Part shown: positions 49,939 to 59,125 of the stretch, piece after piece
Position numbering within the stretch: the stretch's first letter is position 1
How the letters are laid out: each line of letters opens with the position of its first letter
Assembly: GCF_001571005.1 (NCBI RefSeq)
Contig: NZ_BCST01000006.1
Location: 1 to 64,000 of the forward strand
DNA: 64,000 nt
Direction: 5' to 3'
Source of the DNA: Herbiconiux solani NBRC 106740
Lineage (GTDB): Bacteria; Actinomycetota; Actinomycetes; Actinomycetales; Microbacteriaceae
The notes under the pieces: generated by a model
The model's database searches: none
What the model was told of the DNA's origin: nothing
Seen by the model: the letters and a program-made list of their open reading frames with translations, nothing else
Translations under genes and position numbers: made by a program

Positions 49939-52455
49939 ATGAAGAACACGCTCGACTTCGCGGGGAGGTACCTGCGCACGGTGCCCTTCAGCATCGCGTT
50001 CGCCGCGATCATCCTCGTCACCGCGCTCGTCGCCGGGACGTTCTTCGGCACCGCGTCGGCCGACACGCAGGCCGCCTGGGCTGCGGGGGTCACGACGACC
50101 GTCGACCTCGGCACCTGGTGGTCGGTGTTCACGGCGCTGTTCATCCCGTGGGATCCGTTCCAGCTGGTCTGGGGCATCGTCGGCTCGCTCGTGCTGCTCG
50201 GCGTCGCCGAGCGCCACCTCGGCCGCCGGCGCCTGGTGCCGGTGTTCTTCGCGACCGGTCTCCTCGGGGTGGGGCTCGGTGTGGTGGTGCAGTGGGCCGG
50301 CTCGCTCTTCGGCGAGTGGTGGGCCGCGGGCACGAGCGCCGACCTGACCATGGATCCGCTCACGCCGATCGTCGGCTCGCTGCTCACCGCGAGTGCGTTC
50401 ATGACCGCGCTCTGGCGCCGCCGCGTCCGGCTGGTCGCGTTCGGCCTGTTGATCATGTTCGCCCTCTACGACGGCGACACCTCGACCGTGTACCGCCTGA
50501 TCGCCGGCATCGCGGGGCTCGTGATCGGCCACTTCCTCTCCGGCCGCGCGCACCGGGTCGTGTTCCTCAAGAGCTCGTTCGGCGAGGTGCGCCTCCTGAT
50601 CGCCACGATCGTGCTGATCACCGCCGTCGGCCCCCTGGTCTCGCTCCTCAACCCCGACGGCAACGGCGCCTTCGGGCTGGCCGGCAGCTTCTACGGCGAC
50701 ATCTTCCCGAGCGCCGCCGCGATCAACGAGCTCTGCGACACCGCGACCTCCGCGGCCTGCGACGACATGCGCCGGCTCGCCGCCCTCGGGGGCATCGGCC
50801 CGATCGTGCAGACCTTCGTCCCGCTCGCGCTGCTTCTGGTCGCCGCGTGGGGCCTCCGCCGCGGTCGGCGTTTCGCGCTCTGGCTCGCCGTGCTGACGAA
50901 CATCGCGCAGATCGTGCTGGCCTTCGTCTTCCTCGGTCTGGCCGCCTCGTTCGTCCCGCTCGTCGACGGCGACACCAGCGAGCTGCAGGCCGTCGACATC
51001 GGCGAGTACATCGTCTGGGGCGGGTCGACGGTGCTCGTTCCCCTGGCCGTCGCCATCCTCCTCGTGATCGCGCGGAAGCGGTTCGCCGTGCGGGCGCCGC
51101 GGGAGGCCGTCATCCGCTTCGCCGTCATCGTGATCGGGAGCTTCCTCGCGCTGTCGCTGGTCTACCTCGTCGCCGGCGGCATCACGATCGGGCAGTTCAC
51201 GCCCGGCGGGATCACGATCGTCGACCTCGTCTTCGACCTCCCGCGGCGCTTCCTGCCGGTCACGATGATCGGGGTCACCGGCGACGTCGTCGTGCCCTCG
51301 GCCGGGGTGACGCTGTTCCTCTTCCAGTGGATGGGCCCGGTCTTCTGGGCCGTCTTCACAGTGGCCTCCTTCCAGCTGCTCGCCTCGATGGAGCAGTCGG
51401 TGACCGTCGGCGATCACCAGCGCATCCGCGCCCTGCTGCGCCGTGGCGGTGGCGGGACGCTCGGCTGGATGGCCACCTGGCCCGGCAACGTCTACTGGTT
51501 CAACGAGGCGGGGGATGCGGCGGTCGCCTACCGGGTCATCAACGGTGTCGCCATCACGATGAGCGACCCCGTGTGCCGGCCGGGCGACGAGGGGCGCACG
51601 GTGCGCGACTTCGTGGCGTTCTGCGACGCCCGCGGCTGGATCCCGGTCTTCTACAGCGTGCACGAGCAGTTCCTGCCGGTCTTCGACGAACTCGAGTGGC
51701 AGTACATGTCCGTGGGTGAGGAGACTCTGATGCACCCGCAGTCGCTCGAGATGACGGGCAAGTCCTGGCAGAACGTGCGCTCGTCGCTGAACCGCGGCGT
51801 CCGCGAGGGCATGACCACGGTCTGGACCACCTACGACGAGCTCTCCCGCTCGTACATCTCGCAGATCAATGCGATCTCCGAGGCCTGGGTCTCGGAGAAG
51901 GAGCTGCCCGAGATGGGCTTCACCCTCGGAGCGCTCGAGGAGATCAAGGATCCGGACGTCAAGCTCATGCTCGCGATCGATGCCGAGGGGCGGATCGCGG
52001 CGGTCACCAGCTGGCTGCCCGAGTTCCGTGACGGTGTGCCGGTCGGCTACACGCTCGACTTCATGCGTCGGGCCGACGGCTCGATGGGCGGCACGATGGA
52101 GTTCCTGATCGCCTCCTCGGCGCTGCACATGAAGGAGGAGGGCGTCGAGGTGCTCTCGCTCTCCGGGGCACCGCTCGCGGTCGCGCCCGTGCCCAAGGGC
52201 GAGGAGCCGCCGGCGCCGACCGTGATGACCGGGCTCGCCGAGTTCCTGGCGAAGGCGCTCGAGCCGGCCTACGGCTTCTCGTCGCTGTTCAAGTTCAAGG
52301 CGAAGTTCAACCCCACCTACTCGACCATCTACATGGCCTACCCGAACCCGCTCGCGCTGCCCACGATCGGCGGGGCGATCGGCAAGGCCTACCTGCCGTC
52401 GATGAGCGGCAAGGAGGCGGTCTCGCTGGTGCGCACCCTCATCCCGCGCCGCTGA
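49939..52455 (+). CDS. MprF-like protein: rhomboid-like membrane head, LPG-synthase membrane part and DUF2156 acyltransferase domain
   Basis: An 838-aa membrane protein. Residues 1-200 resemble a rhomboid bundle (WWSVFTALFIPWDPFQLVWGIVGS, GVAERHLGRRRLVPVFFATGLLG) but lack a GxSG nucleophile, so are probably inactive. Further helices to about 490 follow. The C-terminal DUF2156/GNAT-fold half (about 520-825) has TWPGNVYWFNEAGDAAVAYR, TMSDPVCR, ARGWIPVFYSVHEQ, WQNVRSSLNR and FKFKAKFNPTYSTIYMAYP, as in lysyl-phosphatidylglycerol synthases that modify membrane lipids and resist cationic peptides. ATG start after GAGGGGACCGGGG. It is inserted between accD and accE on the opposite strand. Confidence 0.85.
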   Translation: MKNTLDFAGRYLRTVPFSIAFAAIILVTALVAGTFFGTASADTQAAWAAGVTTTVDLGTWWSVFTALFIPWDPFQLVWGIVGSLVLLGVAERHLGRRRLVPVFFATGLLGVGLGVVVQWAGSLFGEWWAAGTSADLTMDPLTPIVGSLLTASAFMTALWRRRVRLVAFGLLIMFALYDGDTSTVYRLIAGIAGLVIGHFLSGRAHRVVFLKSSFGEVRLLIATIVLITAVGPLVSLLNPDGNGAFGLAGSFYGDIFPSAAAINELCDTATSAACDDMRRLAALGGIGPIVQTFVPLALLLVAAWGLRRGRRFALWLAVLTNIAQIVLAFVFLGLAASFVPLVDGDTSELQAVDIGEYIVWGGSTVLVPLAVAILLVIARKRFAVRAPREAVIRFAVIVIGSFLALSLVYLVAGGITIGQFTPGGITIVDLVFDLPRRFLPVTMIGVTGDVVVPSAGVTLFLFQWMGPVFWAVFTVASFQLLASMEQSVTVGDHQRIRALLRRGGGGTLGWMATWPGNVYWFNEAGDAAVAYRVINGVAITMSDPVCRPGDEGRTVRDFVAFCDARGWIPVFYSVHEQFLPVFDELEWQYMSVGEETLMHPQSLEMTGKSWQNVRSSLNRGVREGMTTVWTTYDELSRSYISQINAISEAWVSEKELPEMGFTLGALEEIKDPDVKLMLAIDAEGRIAAVTSWLPEFRDGVPVGYTLDFMRRADGSMGGTMEFLIASSALHMKEEGVEVLSLSGAPLAVAPVPKGEEPPAPTVMTGLAEFLAKALEPAYGFSSLFKFKAKFNPTYSTIYMAYPNPLALPTIGGAIGKAYLPSMSGKEAVSLVRTLIPRR

Positions 52456-52487
52456 CGCGGGCCCTCGTCCCGCGCCGCTGAGGCGGA
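52436..52487 (+). repeat. 26-bp tandem repeat spanning the MprF-like stop
   Basis: CCCTCATCCCGCGCCGCTGA, containing the stop, recurs 26 bp on as CCCTCGTCCCGCGCCGCTGA, giving a second TGA in the intergenic gap to accD. Confidence 0.8.
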
Positions 52488-52489
52488 CC

Positions 52490-54106
52490 CTACAGCGGGA
52501 TGTTGCCGTGCTTCTTCGGGGGCAGGCTCGCGCGCTTCGTCTTGAGGGCCCGCAGGGCCTTCGTGATCGCGACCCGCGTCGCGGCCGGCTCGATCACGCC
52601 GTCGAGCTCGCCGCGCTCGGCCGCGAGGAAGGGCGAGGCCACGTTGTAGGTGTACTCGTTGGCGAGCTTGGTGCGCACCGCCGCGACATCCTCACCGGCT
52701 TCCTCGGCCCGCTTGATCTCGCCGCGGTAGAGGATGTTGACGGCGCCCTGGCCACCCATCACCGCGATCTCGGCCGTCGGCCAGGCGAAGTTGATGTCGG
52801 CTCCGAGCTGCTTCGAGCCCATCACGATGTACGCGCCGCCGTAAGCCTTCCGCAGGATGACCGTGACCAGCGGCACGGTCGCCTCGGCGTACGCGTAGAG
52901 CAGCTTCGCGCCGCGGCGGATGACGCCGGTCCACTCCTGGTCGGTGCCCGGCAGGTAACCCGGGACATCCACCAGCGTGAGGATCGGGATCGAGAACGCG
53001 TCGCAGAACCGCACGAAGCGCGAGGCCTTCTCGCCGGCCTCGATGTTGAGGGTTCCGGCCATGGCGCTCGGCTGGTTCGCGACGATGCCGACGCTGCGGC
53101 CCTCGATCCTCGCGAAGCCGACGACGATGTTCGGGGCGTACAGCGGCTGCGTCTCGAGGAAGTCACCGTTGTCGACGAGGTGCTCGATCACGGTGTGCAC
53201 GTCGTAGGGCTGGTTCGGCGAGTCCGGGATGATCGTGTTGAGCTTGCGGTCCGCATCCGTCACCTCGAGCTCGACGGCGCTGTCGTAGACCGGGAGCTCG
53301 GCGAGGTTGTTGTCGGGCAGGAAGCTGAGGAGGGCGCGGGCGTAGTCGAGCGCGTCGTCCTCGTCGCTGGCCAGGTAGTGCGAGACGCCCGAGATCTTGT
53401 TGTGGGTGAGCGCGCCGCCGAGCTCCTCCATGCCGACGTCTTCACCGGTGACGGTCTTGATCACGTCGGGGCCGGTGACGAACATCTGGCTGGTCTTGTC
53501 GACCATGATCACGAAGTCGGTGAGGGCGGGGGAGTAGACCGCGCCGCCCGCGGCCGGGCCCATGATGATCGAGATCTGGGGGATGACACCGCTGGCGGCG
53601 GTGTTGCGGCGGAAGATCTCGCCGTACTTGCCGAGCGCGACGACGCCCTCCTGGATGCGCGCGCCACCCGAGTCGAGCATCCCGATGATCGGCACGCCGG
53701 TCTTCAGCGCCAGATCCATCACCTTGATGATCTTCTCGCCCGCGACTTCGCCGAGCGAGCCGCCGAAGATCGTGAAGTCCTGCGCGTAGACCGCGACCTG
53801 ACGGCCGTGGATCGTGCCGGTTCCCGTGACGACCGCGTCGCCGTAGGGGCGGGACTTCTCCATGCCGAAGGCGTGGGTGCGGTGACGCACGAACTCGTCG
53901 ATCTCGACGAAGGAGCCGTGGTCGAGCAGCTGCTCGATCCGCTCACGCGCGGTCTTCTTGCCGCGCTTGTGCTGCTTCTCGATCGCGGCCTCGCCCGAGG
54001 CGGTCACGGCCTCGTGATAGCGGTTCTTGAGATCGGCCAGTTTTCCCGCCGTCGTCATCATGTCGGGAATGGTCGTGCCGGGCTCGGTCGTCTGGTCGTC
54101 GCTCAC
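52490..54106 (-). CDS. accD5: Acyl-CoA carboxylase beta subunit (carboxyltransferase)
   Basis: 538 aa, the carboxyltransferase that moves CO2 from biotin to acetyl- or propionyl-CoA. Crotonase-fold N- and C-halves: [47 protein letters not shown] (oxyanion region), [17 protein letters not shown], then [34 protein letters not shown] and [23 protein letters not shown]. Asp or Cys at the substrate-selecting position was not judged. GTG start 7 nt after TAGAGT rejects an 11-residue longer start. Works with accA3 and accE of this window. Confidence 0.95.
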   Translation of the reverse strand: MSDDQTTEPGTTIPDMMTTAGKLADLKNRYHEAVTASGEAAIEKQHKRGKKTARERIEQLLDHGSFVEIDEFVRHRTHAFGMEKSRPYGDAVVTGTGTIHGRQVAVYAQDFTIFGGSLGEVAGEKIIKVMDLALKTGVPIIGMLDSGGARIQEGVVALGKYGEIFRRNTAASGVIPQISIIMGPAAGGAVYSPALTDFVIMVDKTSQMFVTGPDVIKTVTGEDVGMEELGGALTHNKISGVSHYLASDEDDALDYARALLSFLPDNNLAELPVYDSAVELEVTDADRKLNTIIPDSPNQPYDVHTVIEHLVDNGDFLETQPLYAPNIVVGFARIEGRSVGIVANQPSAMAGTLNIEAGEKASRFVRFCDAFSIPILTLVDVPGYLPGTDQEWTGVIRRGAKLLYAYAEATVPLVTVILRKAYGGAYIVMGSKQLGADINFAWPTAEIAVMGGQGAVNILYRGEIKRAEEAGEDVAAVRTKLANEYTYNVASPFLAAERGELDGVIEPAATRVAITKALRALKTKRASLPPKKHGNIPL

Positions 54107-54113
54107 GCCGTTC

Positions 54114-54119
54114 ACTCTA
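54114..54119 (-). promoter_or_regulatory. Leaderless-type -10 of accD5
   Basis: TAGAGT on the minus strand, 7 nt (GAACGGC) before the GTG ending at 54106. Confidence 0.55.
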
Positions 54120-54248
54120 CCGGCCAGTCCAGAGGCCACCTCGTTGATGAAACCCTACAAAACCGCGGCCGGATCTCAGTCAGAACCTCCTCGACCGTTG
54201 CTCGGCCGCTTTCGTCGGTAGCGTTGCGCTGAGTGCACTAACCTGAGA

Positions 54249-54260
54249 TATGCTCACTCC
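54249..54260 (+). promoter_or_regulatory. Leaderless-type promoter of propeller/CWB2 gene 1
   Basis: TATGCT (54249-54254) then CACTCC then ATG at 54261. The same word TATGCTCA.TCC.ATG precedes the paralogue at 59126. Confidence 0.6.
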
Positions 54261-56210
54261 ATGACTTCTTCAGCACTGCGCCGGTTGCCTCTCGCCGGTC
54301 TCGCCGCGGCCGTCCTGCTCGCCGGCGTCGCCGTCGCTCCGGCGGGGGCTTCGGCGACCGAAGCGCCCCGGCGGATCACCTTCGACCGACTTCACGAACT
54401 GAGCTACGGGTCGGATGCGGTCGGTCCTGTGGTCGTCGATCCCGCCACCGACCGCGCGTACGTGACCACACGGGACGAGGGCCGCGTCGATGCCTTCGAC
54501 ATCTCCGGTGGCGCGATGACCAGCCTCGCGACCATCACCGACGACATCGACCGGCCCGTGGCCGCAGCGCTGAACGGGCGGACCCACGTGCTGGTCGTCG
54601 TCGATGCCGCGGCCAGCCAGATGGTGCGTCTGGTCGACGTGAACCCCGCCTCCGCGACGGTCAACCGGGTCCTCCGATCGATCCCCACAGGAGGAATGGG
54701 TGCGGTCGATGTCGGAGTGGATGCCTCGACGAACACGGCCTACGTGGTGAATCAGGGCAGCGACAACACGACCGTCGTCGACCTGGCCACCGGCGCGACG
54801 CGTCTCGTCGCGACCGGATGGTCGCCCGTCTCCGTCTCCGTCGACGAGGTCGGCCACCGCGCGTTCGTGACGAGCACCCGACGGCAGGAGGTCACCGTCG
54901 TCCGTGCCGACGGCTCGTCCGTGGTGTTTCCGCTCGACGCGGGCGCTGGCGCCTCCGCGATCTCCGGGGGGCTGCTCTATCTCGGGATGCAGGTCTCGGG
55001 TGCGCGGAGGGTCGAGACCTATGACCTCGACACGATGGATCTGGTCGGGTCATCACCTCTGCTGCCGGACGTTCCCGTCGACATCGCGATCGATAACAGT
55101 CGACGGGTGGTCTATCTGGCACTTCCTTCTGCGGTCCAGACGCTCCGAGTCGACACGCTCGTTCCGGACACCGTTCAACCGCTCTCCGCGCAGAACTCCG
55201 GAGTGGCGGTCCACCCCGTCACCCACCGTCTCTTCGTCAGCTGGCTCGATTCGCCGCGGAATTCACATCTCGCGCTCTACGACATCCACGCGAGCCCGGT
55301 CCCGTCCGCGGACCGCATCGGCGGAGCAGATCGGTACGCCGTCGCAGCGTCCGCGTCTGCCGACACCTTCTCCTCCGGGGTGCCGGTCGCCTACGTGGCT
55401 TCCGGCGAGAAGTTCCCGGACGCGCTCTCCGGCTCGGCAGCGGCCGGGGCTCGAGGCGGGCCGGTGCTGCTCGTGATGAACGATTCCGTCCCGGCGAGCA
55501 CCGCGGCCGAACTCAAGCGGCTGAAGCCCCGGTCGATCGTGCTGCTCGGCGGGCTCGCGTCCGTCACGGCCGGTGTCGAGGCGACCCTCCGCACCTTCTC
55601 GCCCACGGTCAGCAGAATCGCGGGCGTCGACCGGTATGCCGTGTCCGCGGCGGTCTCGGAAGCGGCGTTCTCCCGCGGCGCTCCCGTCGCCTTTCTCGCC
55701 TCGGGCGAGGTCTTCCCCGACGCGCTCTCGGCCTCCGCAGCCGCGGGCCGCGCCGGTTCCCCGGTGCTGCTCGTGCAGAAGGACGCGGTCCCCGCGGCGA
55801 TCCTGGCGGAACTCCGACGACTCGGAGCGTTGAAGGTCGTCGTGCTCGGCGGGGCGAACACGATCGCCGAAAGCGTGCTGACCACGCTGCGGTCGGAATT
55901 CGTCACGGAGCGGATCGACGGATCGGATCGCTTCGCGGTATCTGCATCCGTCGCCTCGTCGACCTTCCCCCACGGGGCGTACACGGTCTACGTGGCCTCG
56001 GGCGAGGTCTTCCCCGACGCCTTGAGCGGGGCGGCGGCAGCGGTGGCACACTCGGCGCCGGTGCTGCTGGTCAACCGGGACTCCATCCCGCCGGCCGTCT
56101 CGACAGCCCTCGATGGCCTCAAGCCGTATCGGATCGTCGTGCTGGGCGGCGAGGCGACCGTCAGCGACGCCGTTCTCGCGGCCTTGGAATCGAAGTTGAC
56201 GGCGTACTGA
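54261..56210 (+). CDS. Exported beta-propeller plus CWB2 surface protein (paralogue 1)
   Basis: 649 aa. Signal peptide (MTSSALRRLPLAGLAAAVLLAG..., cleaved near GASA-TEA). Residues 40-340 are YVTN/SMP-30-like repeats with recurring VVVDPATDRAYVT, VGVDASTNTAYVVNQ, AVHPVTHRLFVSW motifs, the mark of a seven-bladed-type propeller. From about 350, three CWB2 repeats follow (RIGGADRYAVAAS, RIAGVDRYAVSAA, RIDGSDRFAVSAS, each with the FPDALS block and PVLLV). It should sit in the wall through the CWB2 part with the propeller free to bind partners. A leaderless promoter identical in design to that of the 59-kb paralogue suggests common control. Confidence 0.87.
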   Translation: MTSSALRRLPLAGLAAAVLLAGVAVAPAGASATEAPRRITFDRLHELSYGSDAVGPVVVDPATDRAYVTTRDEGRVDAFDISGGAMTSLATITDDIDRPVAAALNGRTHVLVVVDAAASQMVRLVDVNPASATVNRVLRSIPTGGMGAVDVGVDASTNTAYVVNQGSDNTTVVDLATGATRLVATGWSPVSVSVDEVGHRAFVTSTRRQEVTVVRADGSSVVFPLDAGAGASAISGGLLYLGMQVSGARRVETYDLDTMDLVGSSPLLPDVPVDIAIDNSRRVVYLALPSAVQTLRVDTLVPDTVQPLSAQNSGVAVHPVTHRLFVSWLDSPRNSHLALYDIHASPVPSADRIGGADRYAVAASASADTFSSGVPVAYVASGEKFPDALSGSAAAGARGGPVLLVMNDSVPASTAAELKRLKPRSIVLLGGLASVTAGVEATLRTFSPTVSRIAGVDRYAVSAAVSEAAFSRGAPVAFLASGEVFPDALSASAAAGRAGSPVLLVQKDAVPAAILAELRRLGALKVVVLGGANTIAESVLTTLRSEFVTERIDGSDRFAVSASVASSTFPHGAYTVYVASGEVFPDALSGAAAAVAHSAPVLLVNRDSIPPAVSTALDGLKPYRIVVLGGEATVSDAVLAALESKLTAY

Positions 56211-56340
56211 GGCTGAGCCCGGGTTCGCTGGCGCCGCCATCGACACGGGTCGGTCGCCTTGACGGGCCGGCGAGGTCACCAGACCGCCGGGCCGGCGGAA
56301 TCGGCACCCGCCACGCTCGGCGGCGCGGCTTGTCACGAAG

Positions 56341-56352
56341 TAGCGTGGGGCC
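56341..56352 (+). promoter_or_regulatory. Leaderless-type promoter of birA
   Basis: TAGCGT (56341-56346) then 6 nt then ATG at 56353. Confidence 0.55.
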
Positions 56353-57252
56353 ATGGATCTGCCGCTCTCCGCTCCTCTGACGCCCAAGCTGGTCTGGATG
56401 GCGCAGGCCGGCTCCACGAACGACGTGCTCGCGCAGGCCGCGACCGGGCCGACGGGCTCGGACTGGCCCGACCTCTCCGTCGTCGCGACCGACGACCAGG
56501 TTGCGGGGCGCGGGCGACTCGGGCGGGTGTGGGCGGCGCCGGCGGGGCGCTCGCTTGCCGTGTCGGTGCTGCTGCGGCCGCCGGTCGAGATCGACCGGGA
56601 TCGGTGGGGGCTGGTGCCGCTGATCGCGGGGCTGGCGATGGCCCGGGCGGTGCGGGGGTTCGTGCCGGAGGGTTCGGGAGGGGCGGGCGCGGGCGGCGTT
56701 GGCGCGGCTTCAGATGCGGTCGGCGGTGGCGGTGCGCGCGGCGGCGCGGCAGCGTCGGGCGCTGCGGGCGCGGGCGCGGTCGCGCTCAAGTGGCCGAACG
56801 ACGTGCTCGTGGGTGGCCTCAAGGTGTCCGGCATCCTCGGCGAACTGCTGCCGGATGCCGCGGGCATCGTGATCGGCGCCGGCGTCAACCTCTCCCTCAC
56901 CTCCGACGAGCTGCCCACCCCCGCCGCGACCTCGCTCGTGCTCGCGGGTGCCGACCCGGCGGCGGTGACCGTGGATGCGGTGCTCGCGGCCTATCTGCAC
57001 GAACTCACCCAGCTCATCCACGACTGGGCGGCGCACCGCGGCGACCCCGAGGCGAGCGGCCTGCTGGCGGCGCTGATTCGGGAGTCGGCGACCCTTGGCC
57101 GGGCCGTGCGGGTGGAGCTGCCCGGTCCGTCGTTCCGCACGGGGACGGCCCGCACGATCGATCCTGGGGGGCGGCTCGTGGTCGACACGGACGAGGGTGA
57201 GCTCGTGGTCGCGGCGGGCGATGTGACGCATCTCCGGCATCGCGACAGCTGA
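56353..57252 (+). CDS. birA: Biotin-protein ligase
   Basis: Activates biotin with ATP and attaches it to AccA. The 299-aa protein is the short type without a DNA-binding N-terminal domain. Motifs: STNDVLAQ, the biotinyl-AMP loop GRGRLGRVW (about 55-63), and KWPNDVLVGGLKVSGILGE. Between the first two blocks and KWPND an Ala/Gly-rich insert (about 97-145, GGVGAASDAVGGGG type) is longer than in most homologues. Lies next to accD5, its partner pathway. Confidence 0.94.
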   Translation: MDLPLSAPLTPKLVWMAQAGSTNDVLAQAATGPTGSDWPDLSVVATDDQVAGRGRLGRVWAAPAGRSLAVSVLLRPPVEIDRDRWGLVPLIAGLAMARAVRGFVPEGSGGAGAGGVGAASDAVGGGGARGGAAASGAAGAGAVALKWPNDVLVGGLKVSGILGELLPDAAGIVIGAGVNLSLTSDELPTPAATSLVLAGADPAAVTVDAVLAAYLHELTQLIHDWAAHRGDPEASGLLAALIRESATLGRAVRVELPGPSFRTGTARTIDPGGRLVVDTDEGELVVAAGDVTHLRHRDS

Positions 57253-57281
57253 TTCCGGGCCTGACCGGTGAGAATGTGCAC

Positions 57282-57959
57282 ATGGCCAGGCGGAACGACG
57301 AGACGGAGCGCTTCGGCTGGGGCGCGCCCGGAACGCCCGGCGGGCCCGCCGCATCCGGCGCACCCGCATCCGGTGCCCCCGCCTTCGACGACCTGCTCGG
57401 CGGCACCCCCCAGCCCTACGGCTTCGCCGGTCACACCGATTACACGACCAACGTCGAGCGGGTGCGCGACGCGGCGCCCGAGCGCATCCTGTTGCGGGTA
57501 CGCCCACACGCCCGCCGGCTCGTGCTGCCGGTGCTCGTGCTCTTCGCGACCGTGACGGCGTTCGGCTGGTTCGGCGGCCGGTTCGCCGAGGAGTGGCAGA
57601 ACTGGCTGGCGCTCGGCGTCGCCGCGGCGCTCCTCTTCTTCTGCACCCTGGTGCCCTTCTTCGCCTGGCTCGGCCACCGCTACACGATCACCGATCGGCG
57701 GATCATCGCGCGCAGCGGCTTCCTCGTCCGGCACCGGCAGGACCTTTATCTCGCCCGCGTGACCGACGTGCGGCTGCGGCGCGGGCCGCTGCAGGCGATG
57801 GCGGGCTCGGGCGACGTGCGGGTGGTCGCCGGGCCCGACCTGACGCTGGTGCTCCGCGACGTGCCGAGCGCGCGGCTGGTGGCGGCGCTCCTCGGGGAGC
57901 TGACCGAGCATCCGACCCCCGCGACGCCGCACTACGGCGCCGGTAGGCTGGTGCCGTGA
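57282..57959 (+). CDS. PH-domain membrane protein
   Basis: 225 aa: a Gly/Pro/Ala-rich N-terminal 60 residues, two membrane helices (about 88-108 and 117-138), and a cytosolic bacterial PH-like (bPH2) domain from about 140 (GHRYTITDRRIIARSGFLVRHRQDLYLARVTDVRLRR). Function is unknown; a gene of this kind lies beside birA/purK in mycobacteria too (Rv3278c, from memory). ATG lies 6 nt after GAGAAT, an imperfect -10. The stop overlaps the purK GTG by 4 nt (GTGA). Confidence 0.85.
   Translation: MARRNDETERFGWGAPGTPGGPAASGAPASGAPAFDDLLGGTPQPYGFAGHTDYTTNVERVRDAAPERILLRVRPHARRLVLPVLVLFATVTAFGWFGGRFAEEWQNWLALGVAAALLFFCTLVPFFAWLGHRYTITDRRIIARSGFLVRHRQDLYLARVTDVRLRRGPLQAMAGSGDVRVVAGPDLTLVLRDVPSARLVAALLGELTEHPTPATPHYGAGRLVP
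57944..57955 (+). promoter_or_regulatory. Leaderless-type promoter of purK inside the PH gene
   Basis: TAGGCT (57944-57949) then 6 nt then GTG at 57956. It lies in the last codons of the upstream gene, so purK can be expressed alone. Confidence 0.55.
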
Positions 57960-59092
57960 CTTCTCGTGTGGGTGTGATCGGTGGCGGACAACTCGCGAGG
58001 ATGATGATCCCTCCCGCGATCGAGCTGGGGATCGACATTCGCGTGCTGGCCGAGGCCGAGGGCATGTCGGCCGCGATCGCGGCCACCGAGGTCGGTGACT
58101 ACACGGATGCGGCGACGGTCCTCGGGTTCGCCCGCGACGTCGACGTGGTGACCTTCGACCACGAGCACGTGCCGCAGACCGTGCTCCGTGCGCTCGTCGA
58201 TGCGGGCATCAGCGTTCAGCCCGGTCCGGATGCGCTGCAGTTCGCCCAGGACAAGCTGGCCATGCGCGAGCGGCTCGGTGAGCTCGGCGTGCCGATGCCC
58301 GACTGGGCGAGGGTCGCGGATGCAGACGAGCTCGACGCGTTTCTCGCCGATCACGGCGGGCAGGCGGTCGTGAAGACGGCCCGCGGCGGCTACGACGGCA
58401 AGGGCGTGCGGGTCGTGACGGCGGCCGAGCAGGCCGAGGACTGGTTCCGGGCGCTCGACGAAGACGGAAACGGCGGAGCACTGCTCGCCGAGGAGCTCGT
58501 CGACTTCCGTCGCGAGCTCGCCCAGCTCGTCGCCCGCCGCCCGAGCGGCGACTTGACCCTGTGGCCCGTGGTCGAGTCGATCCAGCGCGACGGCGTCTGC
58601 GCCGAGGTCATCGCCCCGGCTCCGGGGGCGTCGCTCCGCCTGGCCGAGATGGCGGCGCAGATCGGCACCACGATCGCCGAGTCGCTCGGGGTCACCGGCG
58701 TGCTCGCGGTCGAGCTCTTCGAGACGACGGATGACCGCATCCTGGTCAACGAGCTGGCGATGCGCCCGCACAACACCGGCCACTGGACCATCGACGGCTC
58801 GACCACCAGCCAGTTCGAGCAGCACCTGCGGGCCGTGCTCGACCTGCCGTTCGGTGCGACCGGCATCCGGGAGCCCTGGGCGGTCATGGTGAACATCCTC
58901 GGCGGCCCGGCCGACGGCGACCTCGACGGCCCCGCCGCCCGGGCCCTCGCCGACCAGCCCACGGTCAAGTTGCACCTCTACGGCAAGTCGCCGCGGCCCG
59001 GGCGCAAGATCGGGCACGTCACGGCGGTCGGCGACGATCTCGACGACGTCGTCTTCCGAGCGCGTGCCGCTGCCGCCTTCTTCGCCGGCTGA
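57956..59092 (+). CDS. purK: N5-carboxyaminoimidazole ribonucleotide synthase
   Basis: ATP-grasp enzyme that carboxylates AIR in purine synthesis. 378 aa; N-terminal GVIGGGQLARMM, DHEHVP, the ATP-grasp blocks DKLAMRERLGELGVPMPDW, VVKTARGGYDGKGVR, FRRELAQLVARR and ELAMRPHNTGHWTIDGSTTSQFEQHLRAV. Product goes to PurE, encoded 2 kb downstream beyond the inserted CWB2 gene. GTG start. Confidence 0.96.
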   Translation: MTSRVGVIGGGQLARMMIPPAIELGIDIRVLAEAEGMSAAIAATEVGDYTDAATVLGFARDVDVVTFDHEHVPQTVLRALVDAGISVQPGPDALQFAQDKLAMRERLGELGVPMPDWARVADADELDAFLADHGGQAVVKTARGGYDGKGVRVVTAAEQAEDWFRALDEDGNGGALLAEELVDFRRELAQLVARRPSGDLTLWPVVESIQRDGVCAEVIAPAPGASLRLAEMAAQIGTTIAESLGVTGVLAVELFETTDDRILVNELAMRPHNTGHWTIDGSTTSQFEQHLRAVLDLPFGATGIREPWAVMVNILGGPADGDLDGPAARALADQPTVKLHLYGKSPRPGRKIGHVTAVGDDLDDVVFRARAAAAFFAG

Positions 59093-59113
59093 GCTTTTCT
59101 CGCGAAGCTGAGC

Positions 59114-59125
59114 TATGCTCATTCC
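59114..59125 (+). promoter_or_regulatory. Leaderless-type promoter of propeller/CWB2 gene 2
   Basis: TATGCT (59114-59119) then CATTCC then ATG at 59126; near-identical to the 54.2-kb promoter. Confidence 0.6.
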
